NCBI GenBank assembly: GCA_900545545.1
Contig: UQZO01000015.1
Coordinates: 1 to 49,442, forward strand
Direction: 5' to 3'
Length of the DNA stretch: 49,442 nt
Origin: an uncultured Subdoligranulum sp.
GTDB taxonomy: Bacteria > Bacillota > Clostridia > Oscillospirales > Ruminococcaceae
Position numbers and translations under genes: made by a program. The notes beneath the pieces were generated by a model, which was not told the origin of the DNA, did no database searches, and saw only the letters and a program-made list of their open reading frames with translations. Positions within the stretch are counted from its first letter, which is position 1. The number at the start of each line of letters is the position of its first letter. This document shows positions 32,007-40,181 of this stretch, in pieces.

Positions 32007-34078
32007 TCGTCGTCGGCGAAGTTGCCCAGCGCCTTGGCCTGGTCGATGACCTTGGCTTCCAGCATCTGCGGCAGGGTCTCATACCGGACGAAATCGAAAG
32101 TGAACCAGCCGCGGCCCTGGGTGAGCTGCCGCAGGAAAGTGGTGAAATCCTGCATTTCGGCCATGGGCACTTCCGCCTCCACGACCTGCATGCCGTCCTC
32201 GTCGGGGTTCATGCCCAGCACGCGGCCGCGCCGCTTGGTGACCTCCCCCATAATATCGCCGGTATTATCCGCCGGCACATGCGCCTGCAGGGCGCCGATG
32301 GGTTCCAGCAGCACGGGGCCTGCCTCGGGAATGGCCGCCTTATAGGCCAGCTTGGCCGCCATGATGAACGCCATTTCGCTGGAGTCCACCGGATGGTAGC
32401 TGCCGTCCAGCAGGGTGGCCTTCATGCCTACCATGGGATAGCCGGCCAGCACGCCATGCTCGGCGGCCTGCCGCACACCCTTTTCTACCGCCGGGAAGAA
32501 GTTCTTCGGCACGCTGCCGCCGAACACATTCTCGGCAAACTCAATGCTTTCGCCCTCGATGGGCTCGAACTGAATCCAGACATCACCGAACTGGCCGTGA
32601 CCGCCGGTCTGCTTCTTGTGGCGGCCCTGGGCCTTGCAGCTCTTGCGGATGGATTCGCGGTACGGTACCCGCGGGGTTTCCAGCGTGATCTCGACACCGA
32701 ATTTGTTCTTGAGTTTGGCAACCGCCACTTCGAGGTGCTGGGTTCCCAGGCCGCTGATGATCTGCTGCTTGGTTTCGGGGTCCACCACAAAGGTGATGGC
32801 CGGGTCTTCTTCCATCAGGCGGGTCAAAGCGCCGGATACCTTGCCCTCGTCGCCCTTCTTGGCCACCTTGACCGCCATGCGGTAGCTGGCAATGGGATAG
32901 CTGGGCGCGGGCAGCGCCACCACGCGGGCGGCATCACACAGGGTATCGCCGGTTTTGGCCGTCGCCAGTTTAGCCACCGCACCGATATCACCGGTGGTGA
33001 TGGCCGGGGTATCGGTCTGCTTTTTGCCGCAGACCGTCAGCGTCTTGCCCAGGCGCTCGGGCTGGCCGGTACGGGCATTCACCACGTTGCTGGTCGCCGT
33101 CAGCTTGCCGGACAAAACCTTGATAAAGCTCAGCTTGCCCACAAACGGGTCCGCCACCGTCTTGAACACATAGGCGCAGAGCGGGGCATCCGGGTCGGCG
33201 GTAACTTCCACCGGCTCGCCGTCCTTGGTCTCGCCCACGGCCGCGGCGGTGTCGGCGCCGGGCAGCAGCACGTTCATGTTGTACAGCAGCATATCCAATG
33301 CCTGGTTGTTCACGGCACTGCCGCAGAACACCGGGGTGATCTGGCCGCTGCGCACGCCGGTGGCCATGCCCTGCACGATCTCCTCCGTCGTGAACGGTTC
33401 GCCTTCAAAGAATTTTTCCATCAGGGCCTCGTCGGTCTCGGCGATGGCCTCGCTCATGGCCTGGATCAAACCTTCAAAACGGTGGCCGATATCGGGCAGG
33501 TCGATCTGGATCTGCTTGCCGCCTTCGTACTTGAACGCCTTCTGGCTGAACAGGTTGATGTACGCAACGGTGCCGTCGTCGAGCCGGACCGGCACCACAC
33601 AGGGGCAGACACTGGGTCCGAACTGGATCTTCATCTGCTCCAGGATCTTAAAGTAGTCGGCATTCTCGAGGTCGGTCTTGCTGACAAAGATCATCCGCGC
33701 CTTGTTCTGCTTGCAGGCCAGGCGATAGGCTTTCTCGGCACCTACGGTAACGCCGGAACGGCCCGACACGCAGATCAGCACACTCTCGGCAGCCATAACA
33801 CCCTCGGCGGCGCCGGTTTCAAAGTCAAACAGGCCCGGAGTATCGATGAGGTTGTACTTGATGCCCTCATACTCCACCGGAACCACGCTGGAATTCAGCG
33901 ATGCTTTGCGGCGTACTTCCTCGGGGTCAAAGTCACTGGCAGTGGTGCCGTCTTCCACACGGCCCATGCGCTCGGTCGCGCCGCTCATATACAGCAGAGC
34001 CTCAGTCAGCGTCGTTTTGCCACATCCGGCATGACCGGCCACCAGAATGTTGCGGATGTCTTTGCTTGCATAGTCCAT
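32003..34078 (-). CDS. EF-G-like translational GTPase (FusA paralogue)
   Basis: 691 residues with the EF-G domain order: G domain with P-loop GHAGCGKT (15-22) and DTPG (79-82), domain II, then domains III-V (RESIRKSCKAQGRHKKQTGGHGQFGDVW in domain IV). The G4 box is SKTD (133-136) instead of the usual NKxD, and the P-loop also deviates from canonical EF-G. This suggests a second EF-G type (EF-G2-like or ribosome-protection/recycling related) rather than the housekeeping fusA, which in Firmicutes lies in the str operon. AGAGG precedes the start. Confidence 0.82.
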   Translation of the reverse strand: MDYASKDIRNILVAGHAGCGKTTLTEALLYMSGATERMGRVEDGTTASDFDPEEVRRKASLNSSVVPVEYEGIKYNLIDTPGLFDFETGAAEGVMAAESVLICVSGRSGVTVGAEKAYRLACKQNKARMIFVSKTDLENADYFKILEQMKIQFGPSVCPCVVPVRLDDGTVAYINLFSQKAFKYEGGKQIQIDLPDIGHRFEGLIQAMSEAIAETDEALMEKFFEGEPFTTEEIVQGMATGVRSGQITPVFCGSAVNNQALDMLLYNMNVLLPGADTAAAVGETKDGEPVEVTADPDAPLCAYVFKTVADPFVGKLSFIKVLSGKLTATSNVVNARTGQPERLGKTLTVCGKKQTDTPAITTGDIGAVAKLATAKTGDTLCDAARVVALPAPSYPIASYRMAVKVAKKGDEGKVSGALTRLMEEDPAITFVVDPETKQQIISGLGTQHLEVAVAKLKNKFGVEITLETPRVPYRESIRKSCKAQGRHKKQTGGHGQFGDVWIQFEPIEGESIEFAENVFGGSVPKNFFPAVEKGVRQAAEHGVLAGYPMVGMKATLLDGSYHPVDSSEMAFIMAAKLAYKAAIPEAGPVLLEPIGALQAHVPADNTGDIMGEVTKRRGRVLGMNPDEDGMQVVEAEVPMAEMQDFTTFLRQLTQGRGWFTFDFVRYETLPQMLEAKVIDQAKALGNFADDE

Positions 34079-34257
34079 GAATCGTCAAACCTCTTTTCGC
34101 GCCGGGGCTTTGGCTCCCGCCCCGCGGCGTAGAATTATGGTGAATTTGAACATTTCTCACCGATTGATACTACTTTACCACATATTTGTGGAATTTTAAA
34201 CAGTTTTTTCGGAATTTCTTGAAATATTTTTAGGCAGTTGACAAATGTATGCTCTTT

Positions 34258-34310
34258 TGTGGGGCGGACCGGGCCTGTCAGGCGCCGTGCAGGCCTGTTC
34301 CCCCTTTTGA
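34258..34310 (-). repeat. structured repeat, copy C (first helix only)
   Basis: In the minus sense it begins with the 16 bases TCAAAAGGGGGAACAG, identical to copy A, then GCCTG/CAGGC around loop CACGGCGCCTGA and a closing CCGCCCC. The stem differs from copies A and B but pairs. It starts 7 bases after the spoIIE stop codon and may serve as its terminator. Helices 2 and 3 are absent. Confidence 0.65.
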
Positions 34311-34316
34311 TTGCTG

Positions 34317-36605
34317 TCAGGGCTGCGCCAGGCGCACCACGGCTACCGTGATATCATCCTGTTTTTCCCCCGCACGGCGCACCGCGGCGTCGGCAATGGT
34401 CTGGGCCGCCTGCTGCGGCGTATGCCCCAGTTTGGCGCACAGCTGCAGCTGCTGCATCAGCCACTCGCTGCCGTCGGCCAGGGCGCCGTCGCTGACCAGC
34501 ACCACCCAGTCCCCTGCATCCAGCGCAAAGGTGGTGGACCGGCCCACCAGACTGTCCATCACCCCCATGGGCAGGCTGGCCCCCTCCAACATACGGGGCA
34601 CCCCGCCCCGCACCAGAAAGCTGGGCGCTGCACCGGCCTTGAACAGACCGGCCCGCCCGGTATACAGATCAATGGTCAGCAGGTCCAGCGTGGCGCCGGA
34701 TTCCTGCTCCGCACTCTTTAAGCCCAGCGCCACGTTCACCAGGCGCGCGGCACTCTCCGCCGCAAAGCCCGCCCGCAGCAGCTGGCTGGTCAGGCGGGCG
34801 GCCATCTGGCCGTCCACCGCCGCCGGACGCCCGGTACCCATGCCGTCGCACAACAGCATCTGGGCCCGGCCACTGGCATCACAGAATTGTTCCAACGCAT
34901 CGCCGCTTACCGTCTGGCCCTTGGCCGGGCGGCCCGCTGCGCCGAACTCGGCACGGAACACCGGGCGCTCGCCAAAGCTGAGCATCGTCACGGTGCGGCA
35001 ATGGGTGATTTCGGGCAGATCCAGATCACGGCGGCAGATGCGGCTCACCTCCCCGGTCAGCCCCGTGATTTCTTCCTCGGTAAAACGGGTACGGGCAATG
35101 GTCACCGAAACCGTCAGGCGGCCCGCGAGATCCGACGTCACGCTGCATTCCAGGGCATCCAGGCCCAGCCCCGCAAAGAGCTGGGTCACCTTGCCCTCCC
35201 GCCGGGGGTCCGGCAGGCCCGCTTGCCCCAGACGCCCCGCCAGCTGGGCCAAGGCCCCCGCCAGGGCGCTGTACTGCTCGGTCAGGGCCGTGCGCAGGGT
35301 GGTGGCCCGGGCCCGGGTCTGGCGCCGGCTGCGCCACAGCCGGTACCCGTGGTTGGCCGCCGTGCACAGGTCGCTGGGATGGATGCACACCGACAGCTGC
35401 CCCGGCAGGTCCTCCACCTCCACATGGCCGCTGCTCTCCAGCGTAGGTTTCAGCTGGTACAGGCCGTCCATGGCCGTGGCATAGCCGCGCACCCAGCAGC
35501 GGTTGCGCCGGGTGCAGGTCTGGCAGGTGGTGCGGGCGATGTGCTCCACCACAAAGTCGAAGGTTTCCCCTTTGGGCGGCATCTGCCGCGTGCAGACGGC
35601 GTTGACGGTATCGGCGATATCGCTCAAGGTATCGGCTACGCTGGCCAGGCGGCGGGCCGCGCCGGTGAGCCCCTGGGTCTGGGCCGGGGGCGCGGGCGGC
35701 GGAAACACCGTGCGCAGCCACTCGCCGGGCAGGGCCACCGCCACACAAAGCCCCAGCCCCCCGCCGGTGGCCAGCGGCAACACGCCCGCGGCGTCGGGGG
35801 CGGCCAGCGCCCCTACCGTGCACCCCGCCACAAAGACCCCCGCACAGCGCCAGCGCTCGCCGGGGAACAGGCAGGAGGCCCCCAGGCTGCCCAGCGCCAC
35901 ACTGAGGGCCGCGTAGCACAGCGACGGACTGGCCGCTGTGAGCGCCGCTGCCAGCGCGATGCTGAGGACGGCTGTCTGTTCCAGGGTACCTGCAATCGCC
36001 GCGCAGAGGCCCGCCGCAGCCGCCAGTGCCAGGCCCGGAGCCAGCGGTCCTAGGGTACAGCGCTGCAGGCAGGCCACCCCCACCGCCAGCCACAGGCAGA
36101 CGCCGCGGGGTTCCTGCACCGGAAAATGGCCGAACGCCCAGCCAAACCCCGCCGCCAACAGCGCCGTGCATCCCGTGGCGACGAGCTGCCCGGGGTCCAG
36201 GATGCCGCTCGAGAAAAAAATGCCCAGCAGCTGGGCCGCTGCCAGCGTGATACACCCGGCCAGCGCGCCGGTGCGGGATTTGCCGCCGCTGAGCCACCGC
36301 CCCGCCACGGCAGCCGCCAGCGCCCCCGCCAGTTTGAGCCCCATGGCGATGGGCTGGAACGCCAAAGCCCCCGCCAGCGCCCCCACGCCGGAGGCCAGCA
36401 GATAGGTGGGCGGGCAGCCGATGACCAGCGCCAGCCCGAAGGGTGCGGCGCCGCCCCAGACCTGCCCGGCGCCCAGCACCGCCCCGGTGACGGCCGCGGC
36501 CCCCTGCCACGCCAGCGCCGACCACCGTGCCCCCGCGGGGAGCAGCGCACCGGCATCCAGTACCGGGATATGTACCTTCTCGTTTGTATTGGTAAAGACA
36601 GCCAT
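34317..36605 (-). CDS. spoIIE: SpoIIE-like PP2C phosphatase with N-terminal membrane domain
   Basis: 762 residues from ATG 36605; the frame extending to 36800 covers a noncoding stretch. About ten hydrophobic helices occupy residues 20-330, a middle cysteine-containing region follows (CQTCTRRNRCW), and the C-terminal third is a PP2C (SpoIIE) domain with LLCDGMGTG near 580 and the final Asp in EKQDDITVAVV. In sporulators SpoIIE dephosphorylates SpoIIAA and activates sigma-F at the division septum. Its presence suggests a spore-forming ability or descent; other spo genes are not in the window. Confidence 0.9.
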   Translation of the reverse strand: MAVFTNTNEKVHIPVLDAGALLPAGARWSALAWQGAAAVTGAVLGAGQVWGGAAPFGLALVIGCPPTYLLASGVGALAGALAFQPIAMGLKLAGALAAAVAGRWLSGGKSRTGALAGCITLAAAQLLGIFFSSGILDPGQLVATGCTALLAAGFGWAFGHFPVQEPRGVCLWLAVGVACLQRCTLGPLAPGLALAAAAGLCAAIAGTLEQTAVLSIALAAALTAASPSLCYAALSVALGSLGASCLFPGERWRCAGVFVAGCTVGALAAPDAAGVLPLATGGGLGLCVAVALPGEWLRTVFPPPAPPAQTQGLTGAARRLASVADTLSDIADTVNAVCTRQMPPKGETFDFVVEHIARTTCQTCTRRNRCWVRGYATAMDGLYQLKPTLESSGHVEVEDLPGQLSVCIHPSDLCTAANHGYRLWRSRRQTRARATTLRTALTEQYSALAGALAQLAGRLGQAGLPDPRREGKVTQLFAGLGLDALECSVTSDLAGRLTVSVTIARTRFTEEEITGLTGEVSRICRRDLDLPEITHCRTVTMLSFGERPVFRAEFGAAGRPAKGQTVSGDALEQFCDASGRAQMLLCDGMGTGRPAAVDGQMAARLTSQLLRAGFAAESAARLVNVALGLKSAEQESGATLDLLTIDLYTGRAGLFKAGAAPSFLVRGGVPRMLEGASLPMGVMDSLVGRSTTFALDAGDWVVLVSDGALADGSEWLMQQLQLCAKLGHTPQQAAQTIADAAVRRAGEKQDDITVAVVRLAQP

Positions 36606-36790
36606 AAATTCGGTTCCCCCTTTATGTTGTATGCCGTACGGTAGCTGCACTATACCACGGGGCAAACGGTGCTTTTTGCCGCAGGGCGGGGAAACCCAAA
36701 AACTAGTGGGAAACTGTGCCAATGCCCCCCGGGCGGACAAACCCTGCCGAAAATCCCGGCAAAAGTCCGGCGTACCCGGCGCGGGCCCGC

Positions 36791-36840
36791 AAAACAACAA
36801 AAAAGGCAGCCCCCGCGCACAAAATTCGCGCAGGGGCCGC
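36791..36840 (-). terminator. intrinsic terminator of the amidase gene
   Basis: In the minus sense GCGGCCCCTGCGCG pairs with TGCGCGGGGGCTGC (36806-36840) and is followed by CTTTTTTGTTG. Confidence 0.85.
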
Positions 36841-36842
36841 TT

Positions 36843-37784
36843 TCAGGTCAGATTGAAGTAGGAGCAGATGCAGTCGTAGTAAATCTTGGCGGCGGTATCG
36901 CAGCCGTCGCCGGAGAGCAGCGCCATATCACCGGCGTTGCTGATGAACCCTTCCTCGCACAGAACCGCCGGGCAGCCGCAGGCTTCCAGCACCGTGAAGG
37001 TGGGGTCCCAGAGGACGGTGGAGTCGGTGGATTCATAGATCAGCTTGTTATCGTTTTCATCATAATATAAGTACCGCACGCCGTTGGCGCCCCGCAGCCG
37101 CAGGCCCAGGTCGCTGAAAGCCGCGGCCAGCAGCTGGCCGAAACGGACGCTCTCGGCGTTGGTGGACAGACGAGGCGGCGCGGCATAGCACTCGAACCCG
37201 CTGGAGGAGGCGCTGCTGTCGTAGTTCAGATGGATGGAGAGCAGCAGTTCCGCCCCCGCAGCCTTGGCCACGGCGCCCCGCTCGCTGGGTTTCAGGTAGG
37301 CGGAACCGTCGGCGGTGAGCACCGGGGCGAAGCGGCTGTCCGCTTCCAGCAGATCGTAGAGGGCCTGGGCGGTGGCCAGGGTGATATCATTCTCGCGCAG
37401 GCCGCCCGACTCGCTGCCGTAGTCCTCGGCGCCGATGTTGGGGTTGACGCCGCCGTGCCCGGGGTCGATGGCCACCACGATGCGCCCGTCCGAGGTTTTG
37501 GCCTCGGGTACCGCCGCCAGGTCGGCGCTGCCGCCGCTGCCGGCATCGGTTTCCACCTGGGCGCGGTCGGGATCCTCGATCGTGCTTTGGTGGGCGGGAT
37601 GGGTATACCACAGCGCATACCCCACCGACGACGCCAGCACCAGCATGGCCAACGCAAACAGCAGCCCCCGCAGACGGTGCCTCCGGCGGCGGTGCCGCCG
37701 GGCCCGGGCCGTATACACCGGGCGGGCCGGGGTCTGGGTGCGCGGGGGTGGGTCCTCGTAAAACACTACACGTCCTTTTGCCAT
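36843..37784 (-). CDS. membrane-anchored N-acetylmuramoyl-L-alanine amidase (Amidase_3)
   Basis: 313 residues from ATG 37784 (AAAGGAG 6 bases upstream). A very basic cytosolic tail (RARRHRRRRHRLRG) precedes one transmembrane helix (about residues 42-60). The external domain is a zinc amidase of the CwlC/LytC/AmiC type: IDPGHGG (first His), the Glu in GSESGGL, LLSIHLN (second His) and the catalytic Glu in CEEGFISN. It cleaves the peptide stem from glycan strands. In sporulators such proteins (CwlD-like) can also act in cortex formation. Confidence 0.92.
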   Translation of the reverse strand: MAKGRVVFYEDPPPRTQTPARPVYTARARRHRRRRHRLRGLLFALAMLVLASSVGYALWYTHPAHQSTIEDPDRAQVETDAGSGGSADLAAVPEAKTSDGRIVVAIDPGHGGVNPNIGAEDYGSESGGLRENDITLATAQALYDLLEADSRFAPVLTADGSAYLKPSERGAVAKAAGAELLLSIHLNYDSSASSSGFECYAAPPRLSTNAESVRFGQLLAAAFSDLGLRLRGANGVRYLYYDENDNKLIYESTDSTVLWDPTFTVLEACGCPAVLCEEGFISNAGDMALLSGDGCDTAAKIYYDCICSYFNLT

Positions 37785-38008
37785 TTTCTGCTCCTTTGCC
37801 GCTGATTGCAGGCTTCTTATATCCAGCATAACGCAAAGTTGTGTCGAAGTTGTTTCAGACTTGTAACGGTGTTGTGCAAAAAGCCTTCGGCGGCGTTCTG
37901 GAAAGAATTCCGTTGTGTTTTGTGCCGCGCCGGCCCGCCGTTTTTGGAATTTCAGGCGCTGTATCGTCTTTCGTCGGATTTTGTCGAACGGTTTTGAGTT
38001 TCCAAATA

Positions 38009-38037
38009 TTGACAATATTACCAAAGTCTCGTATAAT
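38009..38037 (+). promoter_or_regulatory. promoter of the AbrB-like gene
   Basis: TTGACA (38009-38014), 17-base spacer, TATAAT (38032-38037): a near-consensus sigma-A promoter about 88 bases before the gene's leader ends. It is the only feature I see in the 347-base gap 37785-38131. Confidence 0.85.
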
Positions 38038-38131
38038 AACTACAAGAAGTTGCGCCAGGGGACAAAAATCCCCACCATATTTTGCATCATTCGCCGTAAC
38101 GCGACCGTTGCGGAAACAGGAGGTTTTTCCG

Positions 38132-38383
38132 ATGATTTCGACCGGGATCGTTCGTCATATCGACTCACTGGGCCGTGTGGTGCTGCCCAAGGAACTGCGC
38201 CGCACTTTTGGCATTACCACCGATACACCGCTGGAGATCCTTACCGAGGGGGACGCCATTCTGCTGCGCAAATACCGTCCCGCCGACGCCTGCGCCCTGT
38301 GCGGCGAGGTGGTGCCGGGTTCGGTACAGCTGCACGGCAAGTTCGTCTGCCCGGCCTGCCGCCAGACCCTGTGCGGAAAATAA
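38132..38383 (+). CDS. AbrB-like transcriptional regulator with zinc ribbon
   Basis: 83 residues from ATG 38132, with AGGAGG 9 bases upstream. The N-terminal swapped-hairpin AbrB domain is clear (GIVRHIDSLGRVVLPKELRRTFGI…PLEIL). The C-terminus adds CALC…CPAC, two CxxC pairs that probably bind zinc. AbrB-type proteins are DNA-binding transition-state regulators acting as dimers or tetramers. Confidence 0.92.
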   Translation: MISTGIVRHIDSLGRVVLPKELRRTFGITTDTPLEILTEGDAILLRKYRPADACALCGEVVPGSVQLHGKFVCPACRQTLCGK

Positions 38384-38392
38384 AACGGCAAA

Positions 38393-38421
38393 CCGCCGCT
38401 GCCCAGGCCGGGCAGCGGCGG
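38393..38421. terminator. hairpin between convergent genes, bidirectional terminator
   Basis: A perfect 12-bp stem CCGCCGCTGCCC/GGGCAGCGGCGG with a 5-base loop. T-rich stretches on both sides are weak (TATTGTTTG on the plus strand). Confidence 0.65.
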
Positions 38422-38433
38422 TATTGTTTGCAG

Positions 38434-39132
38434 TTATTCCGGCTTTTGCAGCCCGCGCATGGATTCCTCGGCATTCTTGACCAGGTTCAGCAGGCTGGTG
38501 GCATGGCGGGGGTAATCCTGGGTCAGCCGCTCGGTGGTCAGGGCCATGGTGGCGGGGTCCAGGCTTTCGCGGTTGCCGTCCTCCCCTTTCAGGGTGGCGG
38601 CCAGGTCGGCCTCGGTCAGCCGCATAGCCGCGTCGGCGCTGCCCTGCCAGCGGGCGGCCCCGATGCGGAACATCCCCGTCACGTTGCGGGGGGAGGCATC
38701 GTGGAGATGGCGGAACACCTTGTACACCGCCAGCATCAGGTAGCGGCTGATCTCGGTGACCAGCTCCTTGTCGCCGCTCTCCTGCAATTTATCGTAGAGG
38801 ATGTCCAGGGAATTCTCGATGAGCTTTTTATACATGGTGGGCAGCACGCTGCCGCGGTAGACGCTGCCGCTGGTGGCGGAGCCGGTCTCGGGCAGGTCCT
38901 CCACCCGGATGGTCTGGCCGCTGCGCTCGGCACTGCGGCCCAGAAGATAATCGCAGCTGACGCCGTAGTAATCCGCCACCTGCACCACAAAGGCCAGGCT
39001 GCACTCCCGGATACCTTTTTCATAATGCGAAAGCTGGGCCTGGCTGATGCCCAGGTCCTGCGCCGCCTGTTTTTGTGTGATGCCCCGTTCCTTGCGCAGC
39101 AGCGTAAGAATCCGGTTGAACTCGATGGCCAT
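38434..39132 (-). CDS. XRE-family transcriptional regulator
   Basis: 232 residues from ATG 39132. The N-terminal HTH_3 domain is typical (LRKERGITQKQAAQDLGISQ… LSHYEKGIRE), followed by VADYYGVSCDYLLGRS, the usual end of this domain. The C-terminal 150 residues are helical and hold no known sensor motif. Targets unknown. It has its own promoter. Confidence 0.92.
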   Translation of the reverse strand: MAIEFNRILTLLRKERGITQKQAAQDLGISQAQLSHYEKGIRECSLAFVVQVADYYGVSCDYLLGRSAERSGQTIRVEDLPETGSATSGSVYRGSVLPTMYKKLIENSLDILYDKLQESGDKELVTEISRYLMLAVYKVFRHLHDASPRNVTGMFRIGAARWQGSADAAMRLTEADLAATLKGEDGNRESLDPATMALTTERLTQDYPRHATSLLNLVKNAEESMRGLQKPE

Positions 39133-39219
39133 AGTTGTCCTCTTCTGCGGCAGGTCCCACCGGTGCACCCTGCACCGGGCCGCAGGGACCAGTCCGCCCA
39201 TAATTTCTACGTGTTGTAT

Positions 39220-39248
39220 ATTATATCTGCCAAAAAACATTTTGTAAA
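39220..39248 (-). promoter_or_regulatory. promoter of the XRE regulator gene
   Basis: Minus strand: TTTACA (39243-39248), 17-base spacer, TATAAT (39220-39225). Confidence 0.8.
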
Positions 39249-39418
39249 CCCGGATTTCGACCCGATTCGGGGCGGTTTTGGCACCCGATGGCCGCGGGTG
39301 CCGGGCTGCCGCCTATATTTGGGGACCCGGAGCCATACACGGGTATAAATATTGTGGGCAAATTTTGGAAAAGCGGGTCGGCCCGTTTATTTTGTAACCA
39401 AATTGTAACTATTTTTCG

Positions 39419-39447
39419 TTGCAGAAACGCCGGTTTTGGGGTATGCT
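39419..39447 (+). promoter_or_regulatory. promoter of the histidine phosphatase gene
   Basis: TTGCAG (39419-39424), 17-base spacer, TATGCT (39442-39447). The rest of the 352-base gap 39133-39484 holds only the divergent promoter at 39220 and a GGCACCCG/CGGGTGCC hairpin near 39278-39302. Confidence 0.65.
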
Positions 39448-39484
39448 GGTAACGATACCCTCTAAGGAAAGTGAGAAACACACC

Positions 39485-40123
39485 GTGAAATATTACAAAC
39501 TGCATCTGATCCGCCACGGCCTGACGGCCGGCAACCTGCAGGGCCTGTACATAGGCAGCGGCAGCGATCTGCCCCTGTGTGAGGAGGGCCGTGCCCAGCT
39601 GCAGGAGCTGAAGGATCGTTTTACCTACCCGGCCGTGCCGCTGGTGTTCACCAGCCCCATGCTGCGCGCCACCCAGACGGCGGACCTGCTGTTCCCCGGT
39701 GTGCGCCAGATCGAGCTGCAGGACCTGCGGGAGATGGCCTTTGGCAAGTTTGAGGGCCAGCCCCTGCAGCAGCTGGTGAAGGACCCCGAGTTTGCCCAGT
39801 GGATGGACCCCACCAGCCGCACGGTGCCCGAGGGTGCCGAGGACCGGCAGATGTTTTTCAACCGTACTTCGGGCATGCTGATGAAGATGTTCGAGTACAT
39901 GCTGCGCACCCACACCGAGGAGGCCGCCTGTGTGACCCACGGCGGCGTCATCATGAACATGCTGGCGCAGCACGCGCTGCCCTTCCGCAAGCCGGAAGAG
40001 TGGATGACCGATCCCGGCGCGGGCTACAGCGTGCGGCTGGACGCCGAGATGTGGATGCGGGACCATCTGGCCGAGGCCTACGACGTGGTGCCCGTGGGCT
40101 ACCTGGACGACATGGAACAGTAA
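39485..40123 (+). CDS. histidine phosphatase family protein (phosphoglycerate mutase-like)
   Basis: 212 residues, GTG start at 39485. The phosphohistidine motif is LIRHGLT (residues 9-15) and the second catalytic His is in THGGVIMN. It has the GpmB/CobC-like two-His fold. The substrate (phosphosugar, nucleotide or cobalamin intermediate) cannot be deduced. Monocistronic, with promoter and terminator. Confidence 0.9.
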   Translation: MKYYKLHLIRHGLTAGNLQGLYIGSGSDLPLCEEGRAQLQELKDRFTYPAVPLVFTSPMLRATQTADLLFPGVRQIELQDLREMAFGKFEGQPLQQLVKDPEFAQWMDPTSRTVPEGAEDRQMFFNRTSGMLMKMFEYMLRTHTEEAACVTHGGVIMNMLAQHALPFRKPEEWMTDPGAGYSVRLDAEMWMRDHLAEAYDVVPVGYLDDMEQ

Positions 40124-40130
40124 AGAAAAA

Positions 40131-40170
40131 GACTCCCGGCAGGGCGCGAACCTGCCGGGAGTCTTTTGTT
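40131..40170. terminator. bidirectional intrinsic terminator
   Basis: A perfect 13-bp stem GACTCCCGGCAGG/CCTGCCGGGAGTC with TTTTGTTT on the plus side and TTTTTCTTT on the minus side. It serves the histidine phosphatase gene (+) and the DUF3048 gene (-). Confidence 0.93.
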
Positions 40171-40181
40171 TGGGGTGTGGG

